A stretch of DNA of 64,000 nucleotides from positions 28,434 through 92,433 of the forward strand of contig JAUPFP010000187.1 of assembly GCA_036925085.1 (NCBI GenBank), in the 5' to 3' direction. This document shows positions 1-12,050 of the stretch, piece after piece. Every line of letters starts with the position of its first letter. The stretch's first letter is position 1. This DNA comes from Brachycybe producta. Lineage: Eukaryota > Arthropoda > Diplopoda > Playtdesmida > Andrognathidae. Under the pieces are notes generated by a model that was given only the letters and a program-made list of their open reading frames with translations, was not told where the DNA came from and did not search any database. Position numbers and translations under genes: made by a program.

Positions 1-1568
1 TTTGAAGTTGAAATTGAAGTAGAAATTGAAGTTGAAATTGAAGTTGAAATTGAAGTTGAAATTGAAGTTGAAATTGAAGTTGAAATTGAAGTTGAAATTG
101 AAGTTGAAATTGAAGTTGAAATTGAAGTTGAAATTGAAGTTGAAATTGAAGTTGAAATTGAAGTTGAAATTGAAGTTGAAATTGAAGTTGAAATTGAAGT
201 TGAAATTGAAGTTGAAATTGAAGTTGAAATTGAAGTTGAAAGTGAAGTTGAAATTGAAGTTGAAATTGAATTTGAAATTGAAGTTGAAATTGAAGTTGAT
301 ATTGAAGTTGAAATTGAAGTTGAAATTGATGTTGAAATTGAAGTTAAAATTGAAGTTGAAATTGAAGTTGAAGTTGAAGTTGAAATTGAAGTTGAAATTG
401 AAGTTGACATTGAAGTTTAAATTGAAGTAGAAATTGAAGTTGAAATTGAAGTTGAAATCGAAGTGGAAATTGAAGTGGAAATTGAAGTTGAAATTGAAGT
501 TGAAATTGAAGTTGGAATTGAAGTTGAAATTGAAGTGGAAATTGAAGTTGAAATTGAAGTTGAAATTGAAGTTGACATTGAAGTTGAAGTTGAAATTAAG
601 TTTGAATTTGAAGTTGAAGTTGAAATTGAAGTTGAAATTGAAGTTGAAATTGAAGTTGAAGTTGAAGTTGAAATTGAAGTAGAAATTGAAGTTGAAAATG
701 AAGTTGAAATTGAAGTAGAAATTGAAGTTGAAATTGAAGTTAAAATAGAAGTTGAAATTGAAGTTGAAATTGAAGTTGAAATTGAAGTTGAAACTGAAGT
801 TGAATTTTAAGTTGATATTGAAGTTGAAATTGAAGTTGAAATTGATGTTGAAATTGAAGTTAAAATTGAAGTTGAAATTGAAGTTGAAGTTGAAGTTGAA
901 ATTGAAGTTGAAATTGAAGTAGAAATTGAAGTTGAAATTGAAGTTGAAATTGAAGTTGAAATTGAAGTTGAAATTGAAGTTGAAATTGAAGTTGAAATTG
1001 AAGTTGAAATTGAAGTTGAAATTGAAGTTGAAATTGAAGTTGAAATTGAAGTTGAAATTGAAGTTGAAATTGAAGTTGAAATTGAAGTTGAAATTGAAGT
1101 TGAAATTGAAGTTGAAAGTGAAGTTGAAATTGAAGTTGAAATTGAATTTGAAATTGAAGTTGAAATTGAAGTTGATATTGAAGTTGAAATTGAAGTTGAA
1201 ATTGATGTTGAAATTGAAGTTAAAATTGAAGTTGAAATTGAAGTTGAAGTTGAAGTTGAAATTGAAGTTGAAATTGAAGTTGACATTGAAGTTTAAATTG
1301 AAGTAGAAATTGAAGTTGAAATTGAAGTTGAAATCGAAGTGGAAATTGAAGTGGAAATTGAAGTTGAAATTGAAGTTGAAATTGAAGTTGGAATTGAAGT
1401 TGAAATTGAAGTGGAAATTGAAGTTGAAATTGAAGTTGAAATTGAAGTTGAAATTGAAGTTGACATTGAAGTTGAAGTTGAAATTAAGTTTGAATTTGAA
1501 GTTGAAGTTGAAATTGAAGTTGAAATTGAAGTTGAAATTGAAGTTGAAGTTGAAGTTGAAATTGAAGT
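1..1568. repeat. Two tandem copies of an ~876-888 bp higher-order repeat
   Basis: The same ordered variant words occur twice: AAAGTG (about 240 and 1117), GATATT, GATGTT, a triple GAAGTT, GACATT followed by GTTTAAATT (about 407 and 1283), ATCGAAGTGG (about 457 and 1333), GTTGGAATT, then the GACATT B cassette (574 and 1462). Spacing is 876 bp (73 monomers) at most markers and 888 bp at the last, so one monomer was gained between them. Each copy opens with a nearly invariant run of about 190-215 bp. Confidence 0.88.
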
Positions 1569-3000
1569 AGGAAATTGAAGTTGAAAATGAAGTTGAAATT
1601 GAAGTAGAAATTAAAGTTGAAATGAAGTTGAAATTGAAGTTGAAATTGAAGTTAAAAATTGAAGTTGAAATTGAAGTTGAAACTGAAGTTGAATTTGAAA
1701 TTGAAATTGCAGTTGAAATTGAAGTTGAAATTGAAGTTGAAATTGAAGTTGAAATTCAAGTTGAAATTGAAGTTGAAATTGGAGTTGAAATTGAAGTTGA
1801 AATTGAAGTTGAAACTGAAGTTGAATTTTAAGTTGATATTGAAGTTGAAATTGAAGTTGAAATTGATGTTGAAATTGAAGTTAAAATTGAAGTTGAAATT
1901 GAAGTTGAAGTTGAAGTTGAAATTGAAGTTGAAATTGAAGTTGAAATTGAAGTTAAAATAGAAGTTGAAATTGAAGTTGAAATTGAAGTTGAAATTGAAG
2001 TTGAAATTGAAGTTGACATTGAAGTTGAAATTGAAGTAGAAATTGAAGTTGAAATTGAAGTTGAAATTGAAGTTGAAATTGAAGTTGAAATTGAAGTTGA
2101 AATTGAAGTTGAAATTGAAGTTGAAATTGAAGTTGAAATTGAAGTTGAAAATTGAAGTTGAAATTGAAGTTGAAATTGAAGTTGAAATTGAAGTTGAAAT
2201 TGAAGTTGAAATTAAAGTTGAAATTGAAGTTGAAATTGAAGTTAAAATTGAAGTTGAACTTTAAGTTAAAATTGAAGTTGAAATTGAAGTTAAAATTGAA
2301 ATTGAAATTGAAGTTGAAATTGAAGTAGAAATTGAAGTTGAAATTGAAGTTGAAATTGAAGTTGAAATTGAAGTGGAAACTGAAGTTGAATTTGAAATTG
2401 AAATTGCAGTTGAAATTGAAGTTGAAGTTGAAGTTGAAATTGAAGTAGAAATTGAAGTTGAAATTGAAGTTGAAATTGAAGTTGAAATTGAAGTTGAAAT
2501 TGAAGTTAAAATTGAAGTTGAAATTGAAGTTGAAATGAAGTTGGAATTGAAGTTGAAATTGAAGTGGAAATTGAAGTTGAAATTGAAGTTGAAATTGAAG
2601 TTGAAATTGAAGGTGAAGTTGAAATTGAAATTGAAGTTGAAATTGAAGTTGAAATTGAAGTTGAAATTGAAGTTGAATTGAAGTTAAAATTGAAGTTGAA
2701 ATTGAAGTTGAAATTGAAGTTGAAATTGAAGTTAAAATTGAAGTTGAAATTGAAGTTGAAATTGAAGTTAAAATTGAAGTTGAAATTGAAGTTGAAATTG
2801 AAGTTGAAATTGAAGTAGAAATTGAAGTTGAAATTGAAGTTGAAATTGAAGTTGACATTGAAGTTGAAGTTGAAATTAAGTTTGAATTTGAAGTTGAAGA
2901 TGAAATTGAAGTTGAAATTGAAGTTGAAATTGAAGTTAAAATAGAAGTTGAAATTGAAGTTGAAATTGAAGTTGAAATTGAAGTTGAAACTGAAGTTGAA
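1569..3000. repeat. Irregular satellite segment with several single-base register shifts
   Basis: The array continues, but the 12-bp phase changes several times. There is an extra G at about 1571 (GTAGGAAATT), a lost T at about 1622 (GAAATGAAG), an extra A near 1651 and 2150, a lost T near 2536 and a lost A near 2675. Some are followed within a few hundred bases by a shift of opposite sign. Here open frames switch between the EVEI, KLKL, ISTS, FQLQ and NFNF patterns, which shows there is no coding constraint. Contains an A cassette at about 1823-1840 and a GAACTTTAAG word at about 2257. Confidence 0.8.
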
Positions 3001-4595
3001 TTTTAAGTTGATATTGAAGTTGAAATTGAAGTTGAAATTGATGTTGAAATTGAAGTTAAAATTGAAGTTGAAATTGAAGTTGAAGTTGAAGTTGAAATTG
3101 AAGTTGAAATTGAAGTAGAAATTGAAGTTGAAATTGAAGTTGAAATTGAAGTTGAAATTGAAGTTGAAATTGAAGTTGAAATTGAAGTTGAAATTGAAGT
3201 TGAAATTGAAGTTGAAATTGAAGTTGAAATTGAAGTTGAAATTGAAGTTGAAATTGAAGTTGAAATTGAAGTTGAAATTGAAGTTGAAATTGAAGTTGAA
3301 ATTGAAGTTGAAAGTGAAGTTGAAATTGAAGTTGAAATTGAATTTGAAATTGAAGTTGAAATTGAAGTTGAAAATGAAGTTGAAATTGAAGTTGAAATTG
3401 AAGTTAAAATTGAAGTTGAAATTGAAGTTGAAATTGAAGTTGAAATTGAAGTTAAAATTGAAGTTGAAATTGAAGTTGAAATTGAAGTTAAAATTGAAGT
3501 TGAAATTGAAGTTGAAATTTAGTTGAAATTGAAGTAGAAATTGAAGTTGAAATTGAAGTTGAAATTGAAGTTGACATTGAAGTTGAAGTTGAAATTAAGT
3601 TTGAATTTGAAGTTGAAGTTGAAATTGAAGTTGAAATTGAAGTTGATATTGAAGTTAAAATTAGAAGTTGAAATTGAAGTTGAAATTGAAGTTGAAATTG
3701 AAGTTGAAATTGAAGTTGAAGTTGAAGTTGAAATTGAAGTTGAAATTGAAGTAGAAATTGAAGTTGAAATTGAAGTTGAAATTGAAGTTGAAATTGAAGT
3801 TAAAATAGAAGTTGAAATTGAAGTTGAAATTGAAGTTGAAATTGAAGTTGAAACTGAAGTTGAATTTTAAGTTGATATTGAAGTTGAAATTGAAGTTGAA
3901 ATTGATGTTGAAATTGAAGTTAAAATTGAAGTTGAAATTGAAGTTGAAGTTGAAGTTGAAATTGAAGTTGAAATTGAAGTAGAAATTGAAGTTGAAATTG
4001 AAGTTGAAATTGAAGTTGAAATTGAAGTTGAAATTGAAGTTGAAATTGAAGTTGAAATTGAAGTTGAAATTGAAGTTGAAATTGAAGTTGAAATTGAAGT
4101 TGAAATTGAAGTTGAAATTGAAGTTGAAATTGAAGTTGAAATTGAAGTTGAAATTGAAGTTGAAATTGAAGTTGAAAGTGAAGTTGAAATTGAAGTTGAA
4201 ATTGAATTTGAAATTGAAGTTGAAATTGAAGTTGAAAATGAAGTTGAAATTGAAGTTGAAATTGAAGTTAAAATTGAAGTTGAAATTGAAGTTGAAATTG
4301 AAGTTGAAATTGAAGTTAAAATTGAAGTTGAAATTGAAGTTGAAATTGAAGTTAAAATTGAAGTTGAAATTGAAGTTGAAATTTAGTTGAAATTGAAGTA
4401 GAAATTGAAGTTGAAATTGAAGTTGAAATTGAAGTTGACATTGAAGTTGAAGTTGAAATTAAGTTTGAATTTGAAGTTGAAGTTGAAATTGAAGTTGAAA
4501 TTGAAGTTGATATTGAAGTTAAAATAGAAGTTGAAATTGAAGTTGAAATTGAAGTTGAAATTGAAGTTGAAACTGAAGTTGAATTTTAAGTTGAT
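3000..4595. repeat. Tandem pair of an 864-bp higher-order repeat
   Basis: GAATTTTAAGTTGATATT cassettes lie with GTTGATATT at 3007, 3871 and 4590. The stretches 3122-3526 and 3986-4390 have the same variant order throughout. For example AAAGTG is at 3311 and 4175, exactly 864 bp (72 monomers) apart, followed in both by GAATTTG, GAAAATG and GTTAAAATT words. An extra A at about 3661 (GTTAAAATTAGAAG) in the first copy is absent from the second, which explains the 719-bp rather than 720-bp spacing to the next cassette. Confidence 0.88.
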
Positions 4596-5065
4596 ATTGA
4601 AGTTGAAATTGAAGTTGAAATTGATGTTGAAATTGAAGTTGAAATTGATGTTGAAATTGAAGTTAAAATTGAAGTTGAAATTGAAGTTGAAGTTGAAGTT
4701 GAAATTGAAGTTGAAATTGAAGTAGAAATTGAAGTTGAAATTGAAGTTGAAATTGAAGTTGAAATTGAAGTTGAAATTGAAGTTGAAATTGAAGTTGAAA
4801 ATTGAAGTTGAAATTGAAGTTGAAATTGAAGTTGAAATTGAAGTTGAAATTGAAGTTGAAATTGAAGTTGAAATTGAAGTTGAAATTGAAGTTGAAATTG
4901 AAGTTGAAATTGAAGTTGAAAGTGAAGTTGAAATTGAAGTTGAAATTGAATTTGAAATTGAAGTTGAAATTGAAGTTGAAAATGAAGTTGAAATTGAAGT
5001 TAAAATTGAAGTTGAAATTAAAGTTGAAATTGAAGTTGAGATTGAAGTTAAATGTGAAGTTGAAG

Positions 5066-5082
5066 TTGAAGTTGAACTTCAA
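5066..5082. repeat. Leftmost palindromic box TTGAAGTTGAACTTCAA
   Basis: A perfect 8-bp inverted repeat (TTGAAGTT / AACTTCAA) around a single central G. It follows GAGATTGAAG and AAATGTGAAG words, an association that recurs further right. It differs from the ordinary array at two positions only (A to C and G to C). Confidence 0.85.
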
Positions 5083-6147
5083 TTTAAAATTGAAGTTGAA
5101 ATTGAAGTTGAAATTGAAGCAGAAATTGAAGTTGAAATTGAAGTTGAAATTGAAGTTGAAATTGAAGTTGAAATTGAAGTTAAAATAGAAGTTGAAATTG
5201 AAGTTGAAATTGAAGTTGAAATTGAAGTTGAAATTGAAGTTGAAATTGAAGTTGAAACTGAAGTTGAATTTTAAGTTGATATTGAAGTTGAAATTGAAGT
5301 TGAAATTGATGTTGAAATTGAAGTTAAAATTGAAGTTGAAATTGAAGTTGAAGTTGAAGTTGAAATTGAAGTTGAAATTGAAGTAGAAATTGAAGTTGAA
5401 ATTGAAGTTGAAATTGAAGTTGAAATTGAAGTTGAAATTGAAGTTGAAATTGAAGTTGAAATTGAAGTTGAAATTGAAGTTGAAATTGAAGTTGAAATTG
5501 AAGTTGAAATTGAAGTTGAAATTGAAGTTGAAATTGAAGTTGAAATTGAAGTTGAAATTGAAGTTGAAATTGAAGTTGAATTGAAGTTGAAATTGAAGTT
5601 GAAATTGAAGTTGAAATTAAAGTTGAAATTGAAGTTGAAATTGAAGTTAAAATTGAAGTTGAACTTTAAGTTAAAAATTGAAGTTGAAATTGAAGTTGAA
5701 ATTGAAGTTAAAATTGAAATTGAAATTGAAGTTGAAATTGAAGTAGAAATTGAAGTTGAAATTGAAGTTGAAATTGAAGTTGAAATTGAAGTGGAAATTC
5801 AAGTTGAAATTGAAGTTGAAATTGAAGTTGAAACTGAAGTTGAAACTGAAGTTGAATTTGAAATTGAAATTGCAGTTGAAATTGAAGTTGAAGTTGAAGT
5901 TGAAATTGAAGTAGAAATTGAAGTTGAAAATGAAGTTGAAATTGAAGTTGAAATTGAAGTTGAAATTGAAGTTGAAATTGAAGTTGAAATTGAAGTTGAA
6001 ATTGAAGTTGAAATTGAAGTTGAAATTGAAGTTGAAATTGAAGTTGAAATTGAAGTTGAAATTGAAGTTGAAGTTGAAGTTGAAATTGAAGTTGAAATTG
6101 AAGTTGAAACTGAAGTTGAAATTGAAGTTGAAATTTAAATTGAAATT

Positions 6148-7215
6148 GCAGTAGAAATTGAAGTTGAAAATGAAGTTGAAATTGAAGTTGAAATTGAAGT
6201 TGAAGTTGAAATTGAAGTAGAAATTGAAGTTGAAAATGAAGTTGAAATTGAAGTTGAAATTGAAGTTGAAATTGAAGTTGAAATTGAAGTTGAAATTGAA
6301 GTTGAAATTGAAGTTGAAATTGAAGGTGAAATTGAAGTTGAAATTGAAGTTGAAATTGAAGTTGAAATTGAAGTTGAAGTTGAAGTTGAAATTGAAGTTG
6401 AAATTGAAGTTGAAACTGAAGTTGAAATTGAAGTTGAAATTGAAGTTGAAATTGAAGTTGAAAATGAAGTTGAAATTGAAGTTGAAATTGAAGTTGAAAT
6501 TGAAGTTGAAATTGAAGTTGAAATTGAAGTTGAAATTGAAGTTGAAATTGAAGTTGAAATTGAAGTTGAAATTGAAGTTGAAATTGAAGTTGAAATTGAA
6601 GTTGAAGTTGAAGTTGAAATTGAAGTTGAAATTGAAGTTGAAACTGAAGTTGAAATTGAAGTTGAAATTTAAATTGAAATTGCAGTAGAAATTGAAGTTG
6701 AAAATGAAGTTGAAATTGAAGTTGAAATTGAAGTTGAAGTTGAAATTGAAGTAGAAATTGAAGTTGAAAATGAAGTTGAAATTGAAGTTGAAATTGAAGT
6801 TGAAATTGAAGTTGAAATTGAAGTTGAAATTGAAGTTGAAATTGAAGTTGAAATTGAAGGTGAAATTGAAGTTGAAATTGAAGTTGAAATTGAAGTTGAA
6901 ATTGAAGTTGAAGTTGAAGTTGAAATTGAAGTTGAAATTGAAGTTGAAACTGAAGTTGAAATTGAAGTTGAAATTGAAGTTGAAATTGAAGTTGAAATTG
7001 AAGTTGAAATTGAAGTTGAAATTGAAGTTGAAATTGAAGTTGAAATTGAAGTTGAAATTGAAGTTGAAATTGAAGTTAAAACTGAAGTTGAAGTTGAAAT
7101 TGAAATTGAAATTGAAGTTGAAATTGAAGTTGAAATCGAAGTTGAAGTTGAAATTGAAGTTGAAATTGAAGTTGAAATTGAAGTTGAAATTGAAGTTGAA
7201 ATTGAAGTTGAAATT
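6148..7215. repeat. 534-bp tandem duplication inside copy 1
   Basis: The word GCAGTAG is at 6148 and 6682 and GAAGGTGAAATT is near 6323 and 6857; both are 534 bp apart (44.5 monomers, that is 89 hexamers). The paralogous block has only one GCAGTAG (9837) and one GAAGGTG (10014). Either this copy gained 534 bp after the larger duplication, or the other lost it. Later parts of the two units differ in a GAAAATG word, so they are not identical. Confidence 0.85.
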
Positions 7216-7440
7216 GAAGTTGAAATTGAAGTTGAAATTGAAGTTGAAGTTGAAGTTGAAATTGAAGTTGAAATTGAAGTTGAAACTGAAGTTGAAATTG
7301 AAGTTGAAATTGAAGTTGAAATTGAAGTTGAAATTGAAGTTGAAATTGAAGTTGAAATTGAAGTTGAAATTGAAGTTGAAATTGAAGTTGAAATTGAAGT
7401 TAAAACTGAAGTTGAAGTTGAAATTGAAATTGAAATTGAA
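6910..7440. repeat. ~324-336 bp local tandem duplication
   Basis: A triple GAAGTT followed by GAAACTG occurs near 6910-6955 and again 336 bp later. TTAAAACTG followed by GAAGTTGAAATTGAAATT occurs at about 7077 and 7401 (324 bp, 27 monomers). In the paralogous block the corresponding TTAAAACTG words (10232, 10676) are 444 bp apart, 120 bp more, because a stretch with GTAG and GAAAATG words lies between them. Confidence 0.75.
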
Positions 7441-7830
7441 GTTGAAATTGAAGTTGAAATTGAAGTTGAAATTGAAGTTGAAATTGAAGTTGAAATTAAA
7501 GTTGAAATTGAAGTTGAAATTGAAGTTGAAATTGAAGTTGAACTTCAAGTTAAAATTGAAGTTGAAATTGATGTTGAAATTGAAGTTAAAACTGAAGTTG
7601 AAATTGAAGTTGAAATTGAAGTTGAAATTGAAGTTGAAATTCAAGTTGAAATTGAAGTTGAAAATGAAGTTGAATTTTAAATTGAAATTGCAGTTGAAAT
7701 TGAAGTTGAAATTGAAGTTGAAATTGAAGTTGAAATTGAAGTTGAAATTGAAGTTGAAATTGAAGTTGAAATTGAAGTTGAAATTGAAGTTGAAGTTGAA
7801 GTTGAAATTGAAGTTGAAGTTGAAATTGAA

Positions 7831-8064
7831 GTAGAAATTGAAGTTGAAAATGAAGTTGAAATTGAAGTTGAAATTGAAGTTGAAATTGAAGTTGAAGTTG
7901 AAATTGAAGTAGAAATTGAAGTTGAAAATGAAGTTGAAATTGAAGTTGAAATTGAAGTTGAAATTGAAGTTGAAGTTGAAATTGAAGTAGAAATTGAAGT
8001 TGAAAATGAAGTTGAAATTGAAGTTGAAATTGAAGTTGAAATTGAAGTTGAAATTGAAGTTGAA
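7831..8064. repeat. Three tandem 78-bp units
   Basis: GTAGAAATTGAAGTTGAAAA begins at 7831, 7909 and 7987, exactly 78 bp apart (6.5 monomers, 13 hexamers), each with the same following words and ending in a doubled GAAGTT. Because 78 is an odd multiple of 6, each unit swaps the GAAGTT/GAAATT phase, which the doubled hexamer restores. Confidence 0.9.
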
Positions 8065-8749
8065 ATTGAAGTTGAAATTGAAGTTGAAATTGAAGTTGAA
8101 ATTGAAGTTGAAATTGAAGTTGAAATTGAAGTTGAAATTGAAGTTGAAATTGAAGTTGAAGTTGAAGTTGAAATTGAAGTTGACATTGAAGTTGAAGTTG
8201 AAATTAAGTTTGAATTTGAAGTTGAAGTTGAAATTGAAGTTGAAATTGAAGTTGAAATTGAAGTTAAAATAGAAGTTGAAATTGAAGTTAAAATTGAAGT
8301 TGAAATTGAAGTTGAAACTGAAGTTGAATTTTAAGTTGATATTGAAGTTGAAATTGAAGTTGAAATTGATGTTGAAATTGAAGTTAAAATTGAAGTTGAA
8401 ATTGAAGTTGAAGTTGAAATTGAAGTTGAAGTTGAAGTTGAAATTGAAGTTGAAATTGAAGTAGAAATTGAAGTTGAAATTGAAGTTAAAATTGAAATTG
8501 AAATTGAAGTTGAAATTGAAGTAGAAATTGAAGTTGAAATTGAAGTTGAAATTGAAGTTGAAATTGAAGTGGAAATTGAAGTTGAAATTGAAGTTGAAAC
8601 TGAAGTTGAATTTGAAATTGAAATTGCAGTTGAAGTTGAAGTTGAAATTGAAGTAGAAATTGAAGTTGAAAATGAAGTTGAAATTGAAGTAGAAATTAAA
8701 GTTGAAATTGAAGTTGAAATTGAAGTTAAAATTGAAGTTGAAATTGAAG

Positions 8750-11700
8750 CAGAAATTGAAGTTGAAATTGAAGTTGAAATTGAAGTTGACATTGAAGTTG
8801 AAGTTGAAATTAAGTTTTAATTTGAAGTTGAAGTTGAAATTGAAGTTGAAATTGAAGTTGAAATTGAAGTTGAAATTGAAGTTAAAATAGAAGTTGAAAT
8901 TGAAGTTGAAATTGAAGTTGAAATTGAAGTTGAAATTGAAGTTGAAACTGAAGTTGAATTTTAAGTTGATATTGAAGTTGAAATTGAAGTTGAAATTGAT
9001 GTTGAAATTGAAGTTAAAATTGAAGTTGAAATTGAAGTTGAAGTTGAAGTTGAAATTGAAGTTGAAATTGAAGTAGAAATTGAAGTTGAAATTGAAGTTG
9101 AAATTGAAGTTGAAATTGAAGTTGAAATTGAAGTTGAAATTGAAGTTGAAATTGAAGTTGAAATTGAAGTTGAAATTGAAGTTGAAATTGAAGTTGAAAT
9201 TGAAGTTGAAATTGAAGTTGAAATTGAAGTTGAAATTGAAGTTGAAATTGAAGTTGAAATTGAAGTTGAATTGAAGTTGAAATTGAAGTTGAAATTGAAG
9301 TTGAAATTAAAGTTGAAATTGAAGTTGAAATTGAAGTTAAAATTGAAGTTGAACTTTAAGTTAAAATTGAAGTTGAAATTGAAGTTGAAATTGAAGTTGA
9401 AATTGAAGTTAAAATTGAAATTGAAATTGAAGTTGAAATTGAAGTAGAAATTGAAGTTGAAATTGAAGTTGAAATTGAAGTTGAAATTGAAGTGGAAATT
9501 CAAGTTGAAATTGAAGTTGAAATTGAAGTTGAAACTGAAGTTGAAACTGAAGTTGAATTTGAAATTGAAATTGCAGTTGAAATTGAAGTTGAAGTTGAAG
9601 TTGAAATTGAAGTAGAAATTGAAGTTGAAAATGAAGTTGAAATTGAAGTTGAAATTGAAGTTGAAATTGAAGTTGAAATTGAAGTTGAAATTGAAGTTGA
9701 AATTGAAGTTGAAATTGAAGTTGAAATTGAAGTTGAAATTGAAGTTGAAATTGAAGTTGAAGTTGAAGTTGAAATTGAAGTTGAAATTGAAGTTGAAACT
9801 GAAGTTGAAATTGAAGTTGAAATTTAAATTGAAATTGCAGTAGAAATTGAAGTTGAAAATGAAGTTGAAATTGAAGTTGAAATTGAAGTTGAAGTTGAAA
9901 TTGAAGTAGAAATTGAAGTTGAAAATGAAGTTGAAATTGAAGTTGAAATTGAAGTTGAAATTGAAGTTGAAATTGAAGTTGAAATTGAAGTTGAAATTGA
10001 ATTTGAAATTGAAGGTGAAATTGAAGTTGAAATTGAAGTTGAAATTGAAGTTGAAATTGAAGTTGAAGTTGAAGTTGAAATTGAAGTTGAAATTGAAGTT
10101 GAAACTGAAGTTGAAATTGAAGTTGAAATTGAAGTTGAAATTGAAGTTGAAATTGAAGTTGAAATTGAAGTTGAAATTGAAGTTGAAATTGAAGTTGAAA
10201 TTGAAGTTGAAATTGAAGTTGAAATTGAAGTTAAAACTGAAGTTGAAGTTGAAATTGAAATTGAAATTGAAGTTGAAATTGAAGTTGAAATCGAAGTTGA
10301 AATTGAAGTTGAAGTTGAAATTGAAGTAGAAATTGAAGTTGAAAATGAAGTTGAAATTGAAGTTGAAATTGAAGTAGAAATTGAAGTTGAAATTGAAGTT
10401 GAAATTGAAGTTGAAATTGAAGTTGAAATTGAAGTTGAAATTGAAGTTGAAATTGAAGTTGAAATTGAAGTTGAAATTGAAGTTGAAATTGAAGTTGAAA
10501 TTGAAGTTGAAATTGAAGTTGAAGTTGAAGTTGAAATTGAAGTTGAAATTGAAGTTGAAACTGAAGTTGAAATTGAAGTTGAAATTGAAGTTGAAATTGA
10601 AGTTGAAATTGAAGTTGAAATTGAAGTTGAAATTGAAGTTGAAATTGAAGTTGAAATTGAAGTTGAAATTGAAGTTAAAACTGAAGTTGAAGTTGAAATT
10701 GAAATTGAAATTGAAGTTGAAATTGAAGTTGAAATTGAAGTTGAAATTGAAGTTGAAATTGAAGTTGAAATTAAAGTTGAAATTGAAGTTGAAATTGAAG
10801 TTGAAATTGAAGTTGAACTTCAAGTTAAAATTGAAGTTGAAATTGATGTTGAAATTGAAGTTAAAACTGAAGTTGAAATTGAAGTTGAAATTGAAGTTGA
10901 AATTCAATTTGAAAATTGAAGTTGAAACTGAAGTTGAATTTTAAATTGAAATTGCAGTTGAAATTGAAGTTGAAATTGAAGTTGAAATTGAAGTTGAAAT
11001 TGAAGTTGAAATTGAAGTTGAAATTGAAGTTGAAATTGAAGTTGAAATTGAAGTTGAAATTGAAGTTGAAATTGAAGTTGAAATTGAAGTTGAAATTGAA
11101 GTTGAAGTTGAAGTTGAAATTGAAGTTGAAGTTGAAATTGAAGTAGAAATTGAAGTTGAAAATGAAGTTGAAATTGAAGTTGAAATTGAAGTTGAAATTG
11201 AAGTTGAAGTTGAAATTGAAGTAGAAATTGAAGTTGAAAATGAAGTTGAAATTGAAGTTGAAATTGAAGTTGAAATTGAAGTTGAAGTTGAAATTGAAGT
11301 AGAAATTGAAGTTGAAAATGAAGTTGAAATTGAAGTTGAAATTGAAGTTGAAATTGAAGTTGAAATTGAAGTTGAAATTGAAGTTGAAATTGAAGTTGAA
11401 ATTGAAGTTGAAATTGAAGTTGAAATTGAAGTTGAAATTGAAGTTGAAATTGAAGTTGAAATTGAAGTTGAAGTTGAAGTTGAAATTGAAGTTGACATTG
11501 AAGTTGAAGTTGAAATTAAGTTTGAATTTGAAGTTGAAGTTGAAATTGAAGTTGAAATTGAAGTTGAAATTGAAGTTAAAATAGAAGTTGAAATTGAAGT
11601 TAAAATTGAAGTTGAAATTGAAGTTGAAACTGAAGTTGAATTTTAAGTTGATATTGAAGTTGAAATTGAAGTTGAAATTGATGTTGAAATTGAAGTTAAA

Positions 11701-12050
11701 ATTGAAGTTGAAATTGAAGTTGAAGTTGAAGTTGAAATTGAAGTTGAAATTGAAGTAGAAATTGAAGTTGAAATTGAAGTTAAAATTGAAATTGAAATTG
11801 AAGTTGAAATTGAAGTAGAAATTGAAGTTGAAATTGAAGTTGAAATTGAAGTTGAAATTGAAGTGGAAATTGAAGTTGAAATTGAAGTTGAAACTGAAGT
11901 TGAATTTGAAATTGAAATTGCAGTTGAAGTTGAAGTTGAAATTGAAGTAGAAATTGAAGTTGAAAATGAAGTTGAAATTGAAGTAGAAATTAAAGTTGAA
12001 ATTGAAGTTGAAATTGAAGTTAAAATTGAAGTTGAAATTGAAGTTGAAAT
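8750..12050. repeat. ~3.3 kb block, copy 2 of the tandem segmental duplication
   Basis: Follows the same marker order as the preceding block, including the inherited one-base deletion at 9271. It lacks the second 534-bp unit, has 120 bp more between its TTAAAACTG words, and ends in a different sequence: after about 12,050 it carries GAAGGTG, GTTGGAATT and GTGG words where copy 1 ends with GAAGCAGAAATT. An 18-bp difference near 8405 / 11705 is 1.5 monomers. Confidence 0.87.
11143..11376. repeat. Three tandem 78-bp units (second locus)
   Basis: The same word as in the triplet at 7831 starts at 11143, 11221 and 11299, again 78 bp apart. The copy number of three is conserved between the two large blocks, so the triplication predates the block duplication or was carried with it. 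Confidence 0.9.

Larger units (their letters stand above)
5110..8750. repeat. ~3.6 kb block, copy 1 of a tandem segmental duplication
   Basis: Paired with about 8750-12050 by rare shared markers. The same lost A (GTTGAATTG) is at 5581 and 9271, and GAACTTTAAG is at 5661 and 9351. GTGGAAATTC is at 5791 and 9492. TTAAAACTG is at 7077 and 10232, and again at 7401 and 10676. GAACTTCAAG is at about 7541 and 10816, and three 78-bp units start at 7831 and 11143. The offset changes in steps (3690, 3701, 3155, 3275, 3312 bp) as internal pieces are gained or lost. This copy alone carries a second 534-bp unit. Confidence 0.88.

Noticed and set aside
802..820. GAATTTTAAGTTGATATT cassettes as TATA-like promoters or terminators
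   Set aside because: They recur dozens of times in fixed HOR positions, are simple variants of the monomer, and have no gene beside them.
6758..7834. + strand Lys-Leu repeat frames, which could be read as an amphipathic repeat protein
   Set aside because: The frame is cut wherever the common GTAGAAATT variant (AAG TAG) appears, hundreds of times over the window, and the EVEI and NFNF frames are open over the same bases. No ribosome-binding site, promoter or intron signal is visible.
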